From: Schistocerca nitens
Lineage: Eukaryota; Arthropoda; Insecta; Orthoptera; Acrididae
DNA length: 64,000 nucleotides
Assembly: GCF_023898315.1 (NCBI RefSeq)
Contig: NC_064616.1
Coordinates: forward strand, 531,297,102-531,361,101
Direction of reading: 5' to 3'
Notes under the pieces: generated by a model
The model's database searches: none
Told to the model about the DNA's origin: nothing
The model's input: only the letters and a program-made list of their open reading frames with translations
Shown here: positions 43,687-54,002 of the stretch, in pieces
Numbering within the stretch: the stretch's first letter is position 1
Layout of the letters: every line of letters begins with the position of its first letter
Translations under genes and position numbers: made by a program

Positions 43687-44247
43687 CAGGGCTATTACAA
43701 ATGATTGAAGCGATTTCATAAATTCACTGTAGCTGCATTCATTGACAAATGGTCACGACACACTACAGATACGTAGAAAAACTCAAAGTTTTGTTCGGCT
43801 GAAGCCGCACTTCAGGTTTCTGCCGCCAGAGCGCTCGAGAGCGCAGTGAGACAAAATGGCGACAGGAGCCGAGAAAGCGTATGTCGTGCTTGAAATGCAC
43901 TCACATCAGTCAGTCATAACAGTGCAACGACACTTCAGGACGAAGTTCAACAAAGGTCCACCAACTGCTAACTCCATTCGGCGATGGTATGCGCAGTTTA
44001 AAGCTTCTGGATGCCTCTGTAAGGGGAAATCAACGGGTCGGCCTGCAGTGAGCGCCGAGTGTGGGAGGAACTTGATTATCGGCTTGATGTCTGCCGAATC
44101 ACTAAAGGGGCACATATCGAACATTTGTGAATGCCTAAAAAAACTTTTTGAGTTTTTGTATGTGTGTGCAAAGCATTGTGAAAATATCTCAAATAATAAA
44201 GTTAATGTAGAGCTGTGAAATCGCTTCAATCATTTGTAATAACCCTG
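43687..44247 (+). mobile_element. Mariner-like element, 561 bp, complete terminal inverted repeats
   Basis: It starts 'cagggctattacaaatgatt' and ends 'aatcatttgtaataaccctg', imperfect inverted repeats of about 32 bp. A TA dinucleotide flanks each end (43685-43686, 44248-44249), the Tc1/mariner target duplication. It encodes only an N-terminal transposase fragment, so it is non-autonomous and probably an internal-deletion derivative. Confidence 0.93.
43856..44218 (+). pseudogene. Transposase N-terminal (helix-turn-helix) fragment
   Basis: The frame has an ATG at 43856 ('MATGAEKAYVVLEMHSHQSV') and 120 codons. Residues of about 1-65 look like the DNA-binding helix-turn-helix of an insect mariner-like transposase: 'SVITVQRHFRTKF', 'TANSIRRWYAQFKASGCL' and 'KGKSTGRPAVSAE'. 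No catalytic DDE/DDD motif follows. The last 45 residues are probably the fusion of the deletion end with 3' sequence. If expressed, it could bind the inverted repeats without cutting; that is inference. Confidence 0.75.
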
Positions 44248-44371
44248 TATATAGACGTCAATTACATTCTGTATAAGTCCTTTTCGTGTGTGTGGGGGGG
44301 GGGGAGGCAATTTAAAAACTCAAGAAACACACTTCTGCTTTAGCCCATATTAAAAAATGGCGGGAAAACGG

Positions 44372-44612
44372 AGACTAGTGTTTAACGTCCCGTCGACAAC
44401 GAGGTCATTAGAGACGGTGCACAAGTTTGGATTAGGGAAGGATAGGTAAACAAATCGGGCGTGCCCTTTCAAAGGAAACGTCCCAGCATTTGCATGGAGT
44501 GATTTAGGGAAATCACGGAAAACCTAAATCAGGATGGCCGGACGTGGGTTAGAACTGTCTTCCTCCCCAATAAGAGACCAGTGTGCCAACCACTTCGCCA
44601 CCATGCTCGGTC
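44372..44612 (-). mobile_element. SINE family 2 (tRNA-derived)
   Basis: The copy runs from 'gtttaacgtcccgtcgacaa' to 'cgccaccatgctcggt' on the plus strand. Its reverse complement has the tRNA-like head ('accgagcatggtggcgaagt') and 'cctgatttaggttttccgtg'. The B box is degraded ('ggttagaactgtc' region). TSDs are not clear. Confidence 0.88.
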
Positions 44613-45367
44613 ATAAGATATTGTGAAGCACATCTGTTCTACTCAATAAGAAATTCTGTGCCACTCAGCGTCGATTTAATGAATGCTATTGACGACAGAT
44701 AGGCACCAAGTTTATCAAAGTCGTTATCCCTGCATTACGCACCCTATTACTATTTCCTTTTCACGCTGTAGAAAGCCGAACCTACGTACGAATGGAAAGT
44801 GACATTATCAGTCAGTTAAGACTTTTTGTACGCTTTGCTATTCTTTGCTGTCTGAATTGTTATGTAGTGTTCTACTCATCTGGAGAAGATAAAATATAAG
44901 AAGTAAGAAGCTACGGCGCGACCGGCGACAACGAAGCGACACCACAACACGTAGAATCTAAGTGGCTGTAAGAGATGTGTGGTGGAGTAGTCAACAAATA
45001 CTGCAGAACTTACAATCTAACCTTCAGAGCTGGATTAGCGGTGGGCTGTAGCTGACAGCTGCGTGAGTTCCATATCACCGGTTTACGGTAAAACACGCCA
45101 TCAATTTCCATTTGCGATCGGTATTAAGGAGACATCTGGAATTAGTGTATCTTGGGTGGATAACTGTGTCAGAGGAAAAATTAAAATTCTTGTGACACCT
45201 AAATCTCATTATATATACTTACTTTGTATGTCAGAGTGCGGCGTGAAATCGTGATACGATAAGTAATTATGTGCGTCGGTCACACAAGACTTGAGCTCTC
45301 AGTGTCTCGTGGGAACGTTTATCAGCAGTGCAACATATTTACAGTTCAGTAACAAATGAGTTTTCCA
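44613..45367. other. No gene recognised
   Basis: I see no SINE, transposase or conserved frame on either strand. Confidence 0.5.
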
Positions 45368-45584
45368 AAAATGGTTCAAATGGCTCTGAGCGCTATGGGA
45401 CTTAACATCTATGGTCATCAGTCCCATAGAACTTAGAATTACTTAAACCTAACAAACCTACGGACATCACACAACACCCAGTCATCACGAGGCAGAGAAA
45501 ATCCCTGACCCCGCCGGGAATCGAACCCGGGAACCCGAGCGTGGGAAGCGAGAAGGCTACCGCTCGACCACGAGCTGCGCACAA
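45368..45584 (-). mobile_element. tRNA-derived SINE with a different head
   Basis: The tail end ('aaatggttcaaatggctctg') is that of SINE family 1. The head read on the minus strand is 'cgcagctcgtggtcgagcgg' with a 'cccgggttcgattcccggcg' B-box region, closer to another tRNA type. It is flanked by the 10 bp TSD 'gagttttcca' at 45358-45367 and 45585-45594. It is a shared-tail SINE with a swapped head. Confidence 0.93.
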
Positions 45585-45594
45585 GAGTTTTCCA

Positions 45595-46007
45595 CCTAAA
45601 ACTGGTGAGGGCTGATAAAGACGACCTTTGAAGATTATTTGCTCGGTGTCTTGTGAAAGAAATGTTTCTCGGAGTGAAATTCGGCCAGAAAATGAGTGAA
45701 GAGAATGATTTTCGTCTTAGCAGCCGCCTTCTATGTGGTTGTGTGAGTACAAGTTTTATTTTTGTTGAATGTTTTCTGAAGAGCTACGTTTCCAAATTTG
45801 TAGCTCAGGGGTATTCGAAGGACTGAGGTTTGCAATCTTCTGTGAATTTGCATAAGTGACTGTGTTCACGCTTTAAAGAAAACATGTATGTGACAAAAAG
45901 TTTCTAGTGTCATGAGTTAACCTAATTTCAGATTGAAATGTCTATGTGAGATATATACGAGCTTACTTTGCTTTTCTCATTGAAGTCATTGGAGATCTTT
46001 TAAACCG
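45595..46007. other. Possible promoter-proximal region; no confirmed gene
   Basis: A TATA-like 'atatata' at 45951-45957 lies about 50 bp before the candidate exon at 46008. A second signal-peptide-like frame at 45705 ('MIFVLAAAFYVV') also runs into a GTGAGT (45743-45748) that could be a splice donor. Both are weak. Confidence 0.2.
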
Positions 46008-46055
46008 ATGCAATGTGTGAAGATGACACTGTTATTGGTCGTTGTTGCTGCGATC
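46008..46055 (+). CDS. Possible first coding exon of a secreted protein
   Basis: From the ATG at 46008 the frame reads 'MQCVKMTLLLVVVAAI', a short basic start followed by a hydrophobic core like a signal peptide. The coding sequence then meets GTAAGT (46056-46061), the consensus 5' splice donor, in phase 0. Insect genes for secreted proteins such as cuticle proteins often place an intron inside the signal peptide. Without the intron the frame stays open to 46223, which is not decisive. I could not identify a downstream exon or a protein family. A chance match is quite possible, and 45705 shows a similar weak pattern. Confidence 0.25.
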
Positions 46056-46223
46056 GTAAGTGTGTCTGCCTCAGGCAAAATCAGCAACAAAAGCTATGCG
46101 ACATTCTGGCATGCGTTAGAGGAGACTGACGAACTACTTTTAAAATTGTTCATATGTTGGTTTTTAAAAAAAACGATGACCACTGTGTTGGTAACACATC
46201 GATCTCACATTGAAATCATGTAA

Positions 46224-46979
46224 CGTGTAGCACCAATTATATAACAGCAACCAGTAATAGAGACAAATACCTAGTACCTCTGCACTTATTGGCTGCCGTC
46301 AAGGGGAAAATACCACGTCTTCCGTAAATAGCAATAAACACGCACCTTCGCCACGAAGATGCTCTTAAATAGGGTGCAGTGAAACATAAAGACACAGGTG
46401 CTCTTTGCAACCTATCTGGGAAAGGCACTGTGGCTCTGCTACGGACAGGACACAGATCGTCAAGGAAAGTGTTTCATTTCTTGTGGATGAAACAGCAGAT
46501 ACCGCAACGGCAAATCGACAATCGCAGTAGACGGTCAGCGAATAACCTCTACGATTCTGGACCATTCAGGAAGAGAACGACCACATTAGGCCCATCGCCA
46601 CCTAGGAAGAGTAAATGCACCTCAAGTGACTAAGTACGAGTAAGACTGGAGTGCTGACCTCATCAAAAACCGAGTTGTTACAGAAGATGAAACCATTCGC
46701 TGCCAAGAAGCTCGTAGAGATGGTGCCCATTCCGAAGAATATTAATGCGCCTCTGAAGATGTTGAAGGTATCTGAGTGAATGTATCTCAAGTGTCTCTGT
46801 GGTTTGACAGCAATGCTGTGGCGGCTGAGCGTACACCGAACGGACGGCGTGGTTATCTAATATGAAATATGATTGTACTGGCAGTTTAGTGTCTCTTAAA
46901 AAGATAGCTGGCATTGTATTTTAAACATTGCACAGTTAACACTAGGGCCTCCGACAACTACCACATCTGTCAACTACAC
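46224..46979. other. No gene recognised
   Basis: Several overlapping short frames occur on both strands. None resembles a known protein or element. Confidence 0.5.
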
Positions 46980-46981
46980 TA

Positions 46982-47996
46982 TGTGATCAAAAGTATCCGG
47001 ACACTCCCAAAAACATACGTTTTTCTTATTAGGTGCATTGTGCTGCCACTTACTGCCAGGTACTCCATATCAGCGACATCATTAGTCATTAGACATCGTG
47101 AGAGAGCAGAATGTGGCGCTCGAATAGGGTCGTCATGTGTAATAGGCAGATACCTATCCAGACCATCACCCAGGAATTCCAAACTGCATCAGGATCCATT
47201 GCAAGTACTATGACAGACGGGAGATGAGAAAACTTGGATTTCATGGTCGAGCGGCTGCTCATGAGCCACACATCACGCCGGTAAACGACGCCTCACTTGG
47301 TGTAAGGAGCGTAAACATTGGACGATTGAACAGTGGAAAAACATTGTGTGGAGTGACGAATCACGGTACACGATCCAATCGCAGGGTGTGGGTATGGCGA
47401 ATGTCCGGTGAACGTCATCTGCCAGTGTGTGTAGTGCCAACAGTAAAATTCGGATGCGGTGGCGTTACGATGTGGTCGCCTTTTTCATGGAGGAGGCTTG
47501 CACCCGTTGTTGTTTCGCGTGGTACTATCACAGCACAGGCCTACATTGCTGTTTTAAGCACCTACTTGCTTCCCACTGTTGAAGAGCAATTCGCGGATGG
47601 CGATTGCATCTTTCAAAACGGTTTAGCATCTGTTCATAATGCACGGCCTGTGGCGGAATGGTTGCACGATAATAACATCCCTGTAATGGACTGGCCTGCA
47701 CAGAGTCGTGACCTGAACCCTATAGAACTCCTTAGGGATGTTTTGGAACACAGATTTCGTGACAGACCTCCTCGACCGCAATCGATACCTCTCCTCAGTG
47801 CAACACTCCGTGAAGAATGGGCTGCCATTCCCCAAGAAACCTTCCAGCACCTTATTGAACGTATGCCTGTGAGAGTGGAAGCGGTCATCAAGGTTAAGGG
47901 TGGGCCAACACCATACTGAATTCCAGTATTACCGATGGAGGCCGCTACGAACTTGTAAGTCATTTTCGGCCAGATGTCCGGATACTTTTGATCACA
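46982..47996 (+). mobile_element. Tc1-like DNA transposon, complete ends, dead transposase
   Basis: It has terminal inverted repeats 'tgtgatcaaaagtatccgga' at the left and the matching reverse complement at the right, with TA at 46980-46981 and 47997-47998. At 1,015 bp it is short for a Tc1 element of about 1.3-1.6 kb, so part of the 5' side is deleted. Confidence 0.93.
47100..47919 (+). pseudogene. Tc1-like transposase pseudogene
   Basis: Pieces of a DDE transposase lie in order on the plus strand. 'LGFHGRAAAHEPHITP' (about 47233) is the end of the DNA-binding part. 'QWKNIVWSDESRYTI' (another frame, about 47330) carries the first catalytic aspartate. 'CGGVTMWSPFSWRRLAPVV' is the next conserved block. 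'CIFQNGLASVHNARPVAEWL' stands where the family has QQDNAxxH, so the second aspartate is lost (it reads QNGLASVH). 'WPAQSRDLNPIELLRDVLEH' holds the final glutamate. There is at least one frameshift near 47285-47400. The first part of the helix-turn-helix is missing. The protein cannot be active. Confidence 0.9.
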
Positions 47997-47999
47997 TAG

Positions 48000-48340
48000 T
48001 CTATTTATTTCTCAACATAGTTACCCTGAAGACTAACACATGTTTCCCAACGAGAGACCAGTTTGTTGATACTGTCACTGTACGATGTTTGACTTTGTTG
48101 ACGGAGCCAAAACCTCACCTCTGCTTGCACCGCATCGTCACTATCAATGTGATGTCCTCGAGAGTGTTCCTCAATTTTTGGAAACACATGAAAATCGGAC
48201 GGGGCCTTTGAAAATCCATTACAGCACGCTATTTCTCGCCCACCGGGATAGTTACGTTACACACCATCATGTTACACGCTACAATTCGAAGCCCTCTGAC
48301 GGCAGAGAGCTGTCAATACGTAGGCATGAACAATAAGGAT
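48000..48340 (-). pseudogene. Mariner-like transposase C-terminal remnant
   Basis: The minus-strand frame 48005-48187 reads 'MFPKIEEHSRGHHID', then 'DDAVQAEVRFWLRQQ', then 'INKLVSRWETCVSLQGNYVEK' at the end. This matches the C-terminal end of mariner-family transposases, which have 'DDEV...W...KL..RW.KC....GDYVEK'. Upstream, 'APSDFHVF' is visible; the family has SPDLAPSDFHLF just after the third catalytic residue. The catalytic part is missing or unreadable. It abuts the right TA of the Tc1 element at 47997-47998. Confidence 0.8.
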
Positions 48341-48523
48341 GCAGGACGTTAATGACGTTCGTATTATTTAAAAGGCTTTGAGTTTTCACATACAAAATTC
48401 GGAAGCATTACTTTCCTGCACGCCCTCATTTCAACACATTGTAAGAAAAAAAAGGTCACCTCGAATGAATTATCCGAATGGGATGGAAATCGGTAGATGT
48501 GATGTACATGTAGAGACAAACAA

Positions 48524-49175
48524 ACGATTAAAAAAAATTGGATGATTTACTCAAGAGAAAGAGTTTCACAAACTGAGCAAATCAATAACGCATTGTTCCA
48601 TCTCTAGCCGTTATGCAAGCAGTTATTCCCCTTGGCACTGATTTACAGGGTTGTTGGATGTCCTTACGAGGGATATCATGTCAAATTCCATCCACTTGGC
48701 GCGTTAGATCGTCAAAATCCCGAGATGATTGGTGGACCCTGCTCCTAATGCTCTAAACTTTCTCAGTTGGGGAGAGATCCGGCGACCTTGCTGGCCATGG
48801 CAGGTTTTGACAAGCACGAAGACAAGCTATAGAAACTCTCGCCGTATGCGGGCGGGCAATATCTCGCTGAAATGTAAGCCCGGGCTAGCTTGCCATGAGG
48901 GTAACAAAACGAGTCGTAGAATATCGTCGACGTACCGCTATGCTGTAAGGATGCCGAGGACGACAACCAAAGGGTCCTCCTTTGAAAAGAAATGGCACCC
49001 CAGACTATCACTCCTGGTTGTCGGTCCGTATGGTGGACGACAGTCGCGTTGGTATCCCACCATTGTCCGGGGCGTCTTCAGAAACGTCTTCGCAGGACAT
49101 AGGGACTCAGTTCGAAGCGGAACTCATCACTGAAGACAATTCTACGGCAGTCAATGAGATTACAGCAGGCCGAAG
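48524..49175 (-). pseudogene. Second Tc1-like transposase remnant
   Basis: Read on the minus strand: 'IVFSDEFRFEL'-type sequence near 49140 (first catalytic aspartate region); 'GVMVWGAISFQRRTLW'-type sequence near 48990, where the frame shows 'MIVWGAISFQ'; an 'RPHTARVS' block near 48840; 'WPARSPDLSPTEKV' near 48770, which carries the final glutamate; and 'DIPRKDIQQPCKSVPRGITAC' near 48640. Frames change several times. The motif order is that of a DD34E Tc1 transposase. Terminal repeats are not clear. Confidence 0.8.
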
Positions 49176-50679
49176 TATAATGAGAAGTGGCGTCGAAACA
49201 CGTATACTTGTTCCACATTAGAAGATTACTATAGTGTTTCGTGGTCGCATCGAGTTTTACAGCTGTTAGGTGTGTGAGAGAGGAGTTTCACTCGAACTGT
49301 ACTCAGTACTCGGTAGTGATGACCTGAGGTCTCACCTTTAACGATACGGCATCACAATCGTGTTAATACAACGTCACCACCTTAGGATCGTTTTTGCAGT
49401 ACCAGGTCTGTTTAGTCCCACCGTAGTGTGAAGGTAATGTTCCGTCTGGTATACCTGCTGTGAATGTAACGTTGCGTCCGGTATATCTGCTGCATTGTAC
49501 CGTTTTGAATAATAACAGTAAAAGTTACATAGTTGACTCCCTAAGAATCCCTCCAACAAAGAAGTGGAAACGTATTTATAGGTTACGTACCAGAGAATAA
49601 GAAGTCTCTTTCGCTTTTTAATCAAACTGAAATATTTACTTTTCAACAAATTGTCTTGTTTCTTTTTCTGCCAAAGCAATTACACGCGTTTTATTCTGAC
49701 GTCAGTTCAGAAAGAGAAACATGTAGTTCATACGTGGGTGAATCACAAACTCTTCTGCTGTCGTATTCCAATAAATTATAATGCGTCTGCTGATTCATTA
49801 GTGTTACAATATTCATTATATATATACATGTATACTTTTTCCTGTTATATTTACGGAATAGTACGTTCCCTCTGTGCCTGAGTAATTAAACGCAATATTG
49901 GTACAAATACGCCTGAAGCAGTGCATTTTGAATTCAGAAACACATGCGATTGCTTTCGCAGAAAAAGAAAGAACGTAATTTGATGTAAAGTATACACTTC
50001 GGTATGATTAAGAAACGATAGTTGTCTTACAACTCTAGTATTTTACCTATATTTGCTAGTAAATATATGAAACTACTTCTATCAGCAACTCAATTATAAC
50101 ATTTATTATCACAATTTTTTCAGTTAATGTGGATGTGGTTCAGATGACCATTCTTGAATCTTTTTCGTCCATATACCGTGTTGTACTTATAAAAGCGAAC
50201 AAACTCGCTCATGAGAAGTTAACAAGAAAGTTCCACGATCTCTTACAAACACAAAGTTATAGTAAGAAAATACTGCATGCAGTAGGACGCGAACCTATTC
50301 CTTACAACTTCAGAGCTCCATGTTTCTAACTCCTACACTACAGTGAACTCAAAGAGCGTCTAATAGTTTATTTCAAGTGATACTTAATTACAACAAATCG
50401 TACCAGGAGTGCTGCGTATGGTACAAATCTTCAAAGCGCCGTTGCCTTGAAACGGCATACTGTCTTAACACGAAAGTGATAATATGAAAATAACAAGGAC
50501 GAAATCTTATATGACGTCTCTAAAATTCTTCATTTGCCAACTGCCATGAGATATCCAGTACGCACAGAGTTTTATGGGAGATAGCTCATTTTGTCGTCAC
50601 TTTCCAGTAAGGTGCAACTGTGAGCGCACGGCCAATGGTGTAGCACATGAGCTATGACCATCAGGAAGTGTTTCCTGGA
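49176..50679. other. No gene recognised (1.5 kb)
   Basis: This is AT-rich sequence with short unrelated frames (for example 49374-49679 minus and 50129-50329 plus). I recognise neither domains nor SINE motifs. Confidence 0.5.
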
Positions 50680-50891
50680 GGAAAGCCGGAGTGGCCGAGC
50701 GGTTCTAGGCGCTACAGTCTGGGGTCATGTGACCACTACGGTCGCAGGTTCGAATCCTGCCTCGGGCATGGATGTGTGTGATGTCCTTAGGTTAGTTAGG
50801 TTTATGTAGTTCTAAGTGAGGGGACTGATGACCTCAGCAGTAACGTTCCATAGTGCTCAGAGCCATTTGAACCATTTTTTTTTTTTTTTTT
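50680..50891 (+). mobile_element. SINE family 1 with poly(T) end
   Basis: The head is 'ggagtggccgagcggttcta', the B box is 'ggttcgaatcc', and it ends 'gaaccatttttt' with about 20 T. It is flanked by a short repeat of 'gtttcctg' (about 50670 and 50893), a probable TSD. Confidence 0.9.
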
Positions 50892-50982
50892 TGTTTCCTG
50901 AAAGCAAGGTTATGAGATAAACATCGCTAGCCAGGCTTACTCATCGCCTTGTTGCCCAATTTCGATGGTGTAGCGAAGACAC

Positions 50983-51600
50983 ATCTATATCTACATCTAC
51001 ATCTATAGTCTGTGACTCATCTTGGCTCTTCTAGGAACTTACGCTCTTGGAATCTTAACAGTGAACCTCACCGTGATGCAGAACATCTCTCTTGTACTGT
51101 CTGACATGGATTGAGCATCTCTGCGATGCTTTGGCCCTTACTAAATGAAGCTGCAATGAAACGCGACGCCCATCAATAGATCCTTTCTCTTTCCTCTATC
51201 AATCCCGTCTGGTGTGGATCCCAGACTGACGTAAGAGGATTTTGTAAGCTACCTCATTTGTGGGTTAACTGCAGTTCCTGAGGATTTTCTCAATAAATTT
51301 CAGCGTGGACCTGCCTTATCCGCGATTGCCTTCATGTGGTCGTTCCACTTTAAATTGTTTTGTACGCATACTCCTTGATATTTTATGGATGTGAGTGCGT
51401 ACAGTAATTTTTATGCAATCGTGTAATCATACAGTAATGGGTACGTTACATTTGTTTTGGTATAGACTTAACTGCCAATGTTTGCACCAAGCGTTGATCC
51501 TCTCAAGTCCTCCTGTTTTTGTCTACAGTTCCTAGCGTTGCGACTCCTCTGCTTACAACTGTATCAGTAACTGTATCTTGGAAGTCTTCCATTTGGTCCA
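50983..51600 (-). mobile_element. LINE 3' fragment (RT C-terminal region and tail)
   Basis: On the minus strand, broken frames read 'ERINAWCKHWQLSL' (the post-RT block 'W...W.L..N..K') and later 'QFKVERPHEGNRG'. The 3' end is a TAGATG-repeat tail ('catctacatctacatctata' on the plus strand at 50989-51008). It is a 5'-truncated copy of a Jockey/CR1-like LINE, related to 58066-60448 by its tail type. Confidence 0.65.
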
Positions 51601-51631
51601 TGCTTACATAGAAAAACAACAATATGGGAAT

Positions 51632-51843
51632 TATGGAATTTGGAATTTTGTGGTAAGTTCTTATGGGACCAAACTGTTGATGTCATCGGTCCCTAGGCTT
51701 ACACACTACTTAATCTAACTTAAACTAACTTAGGATAAGGGCAAGACACACACCCATGGTCGAGAGAGGGCTCGAACCTCCGACGGGGAGAGCCGCACGA
51801 ACCGTGGCAGGGCGCCAAAGAGCACGCAGCTATCCCGCGCAGC
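51632..51843 (-). mobile_element. SINE family 3 (tRNA-derived)
   Basis: The body contains 'aagttcttatgggaccaaac' and 'cacactacttaatctaactt'. The head read on the minus strand is 'gctgcgcgggatagctgcgt' with 'ggaggttcgagccctct' carrying the B box. A 'tgggaatt' repeat on both sides is a probable TSD. Confidence 0.85.
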
Positions 51844-53860
51844 TGGGAATTGTGAATACGTCTTGATGCAAAACACCTTTTGTTATTTATTTACTCATGT
51901 ATTCCCCAAACTAGTTTCAGCTACAAATATCGTCATCATCAGCGAGTTCTGTAATTTTATTTATTGTATGTTGCAATATGGTTTTAAGAACTTTTGTAGC
52001 TGTTTGCGGCATATTTTAGTGCTTTTTCTGTTTCCGTTTTTCTCTGCATACATTACGTCATCTGCAATTTCACTGAGCGGCTTTCAGCTAGTTTTATACA
52101 CAGAAAATGTTTTGCGTTATAAACGAAGTGCGAAACTTTTATTTTTCTGCTGTTGCGAAGGAAGATACCACAGGAACTAAATGTACCACTGCACAAAGAG
52201 AGAGAGAAAGTTTTGCAGATTATGCAAGAATATTTAAACTATTACACGTTCCGAGGAACAGCACCACCGCCACACTTGAGCACAGACTCTAAAAGAAAAA
52301 GTAGCGACACGGTTGTGAAACCGTCACAGAGACACTTTGCGCGCTTTTGTGGGAAGTACTCTTGTCTTCGACCACGAGCTGCTTCAGGAGTTACTAAATC
52401 CAACTTACTATGTCTGTAAATACACCTTCAATAAGAATCGCTGCACACTGGATTGCCTCAGTTTTGCGATGTGTACCACCACACTCGAACATGGACTCTA
52501 GAAAAGACACTTGTGAAACTTTTCTGAGACACTTCACACGCTTTTGTGTGAAACAGATCCCGAAACCGATATCAGCTGCAATATCTGATTTTACACGCCA
52601 AAACGATGATATTTGGAAGTCGAAATAAATATCTGTGTCACTCTAAAAACAGGACGCTCACCACTTTTCGATCTTTAGCTGCATGTTTGAAGGCACTGCC
52701 AGAGAGAGAGAAAAATTTCTGATCCCTACAGCTGCTTTGGTGTTCGTCACTTTTCTGAAACGTTGAGTCGGCTTAGTTTATATCTGCTGCTGCTGGAGTC
52801 AGGTACGTTATGTTCCTCGCTTCTCGAAGCACACACTGGTGTCTAAGCAGAGACGGGAAAATCAGAACAATTACACAAACAGAATTCGAAACACTGTCAG
52901 ACAGGCGAGAAATATGGCTGGAATTTTCGATGAATTTTTGGTGTCCTTCAGCTGCTGGTCTCGAGATGCTCTAAAGCTACAATGGTGGATGAGGGACTGC
53001 ATCCTGTCGGAGATGGATGGTCTGCTTGGACATGCCTCTGAACACTGGAACAAAGAGGACGTCGTGTTACTTTCAGACGTCACAGAACTTTCTGCAGATA
53101 ACTTGCCCTCATCTTGTTCCAACCAGTCTGTAGAGGCTGCTGTGCCCTGCACAAAGGATGTCCTCTCAATGGAACATTCTCATTGGTTCTTACTGAATTT
53201 ACCCGCCAAACTGCTGCTGCTACCGATGTGGGAGTACTGTCCTCCATTTTCTACAGATGAGACTTTCAGCGGAAAAACTATTTTGTACAGATCGAAAAAA
53301 AAAAAAACAGCAGTCATATTGCACCGGCAGTTAAACCCTGCAAAGTGGTCTACAGGTCATGAAACAGGGAAAGACACTTCGTCAATTACACTGCTCTGCT
53401 ACTGTCAAGGAAAACTTGAAAGTTATCAGCGTGAAACCGGTCACCAACTACCATATTGACGTACTAAACACTATTCGTATCCTGCACCATACAAAACCAT
53501 CAGTTCTGCATCCTGCATGTGGCTATCGTCCACCAGGTCATCCACCGGGGGAAATGGTCACATATCAACTGCCCTCGCACCCATGCCCGCCCGAGCGCGC
53601 CCTCACCGTTGTCGCGCGGCGCGGCAAAAGACGCGCGTTGCAGATTGGCAGACGGCAGAACGCTATGTGTCCTTAGCTAAGGAGCGTTGTATTACGAACT
53701 GTGGTGACTGCAATATGCAATAAGAGAATGGGTTGCATGTTTAACCCTGTGCAGGACTGATAAGATGTTTTAAACCCTAACAAACAGTAGTTACAATGTG
53801 GTTCTATGCACTCTCCGCCAATCAGAACCTTGCAGTGTTAGCTAACAGACAGTTGCTATA
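51844..53860 (+). other. Unassigned region with weak ORFs and a local duplication
   Basis: Plus-strand frames at 52153-52419, 52410-52628 and 52839-53459 (206 codons, non-ATG start) do not match any family I recognise. Two stretches about 210 bp apart are diverged copies of each other: 52270-52355 and 52475-52555. Both run 'actcta(a/g)aa', then 'gagacactt', then 'cgcttttgtg'. The 206-codon frame contains 'LYRSKKKKTAVILHRQ' over an A12 run and has no signal peptide or membrane segment. It may be a decayed host or transposon gene, or chance. Confidence 0.35.
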
Positions 53861-53863
53861 TTA

Positions 53864-54000
53864 CTAGACTTAGAACTACTTAAACCTAACTAACCTAAGG
53901 ACATCAAACACATCCATGCCCGAGGCAGAATTCGAACCTGCGACCGTAGCAACAGCATGGTTCCGGACTGAAGTGCCTAGAACCGCTCGGCCACAGCCAC
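53864..54000 (-). mobile_element. SINE family 1, partial
   Basis: Reverse-oriented copy: 'acttagaactacttaaacct', then 'cgaacctgcgaccgtagcaa', then 'gaaccgctcggccac'. The tail part ('caaatggctctgag') is missing. It abuts the LINE remnant that starts at about 54003. Confidence 0.88.
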
Positions 54001-54002
54001 TG

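Noticed and set aside
52839..53459. A real 206-codon host gene
   Set aside because: The frame has a GTG start, no domain and no splice-site support that I can see. I kept it only as part of an unassigned region.
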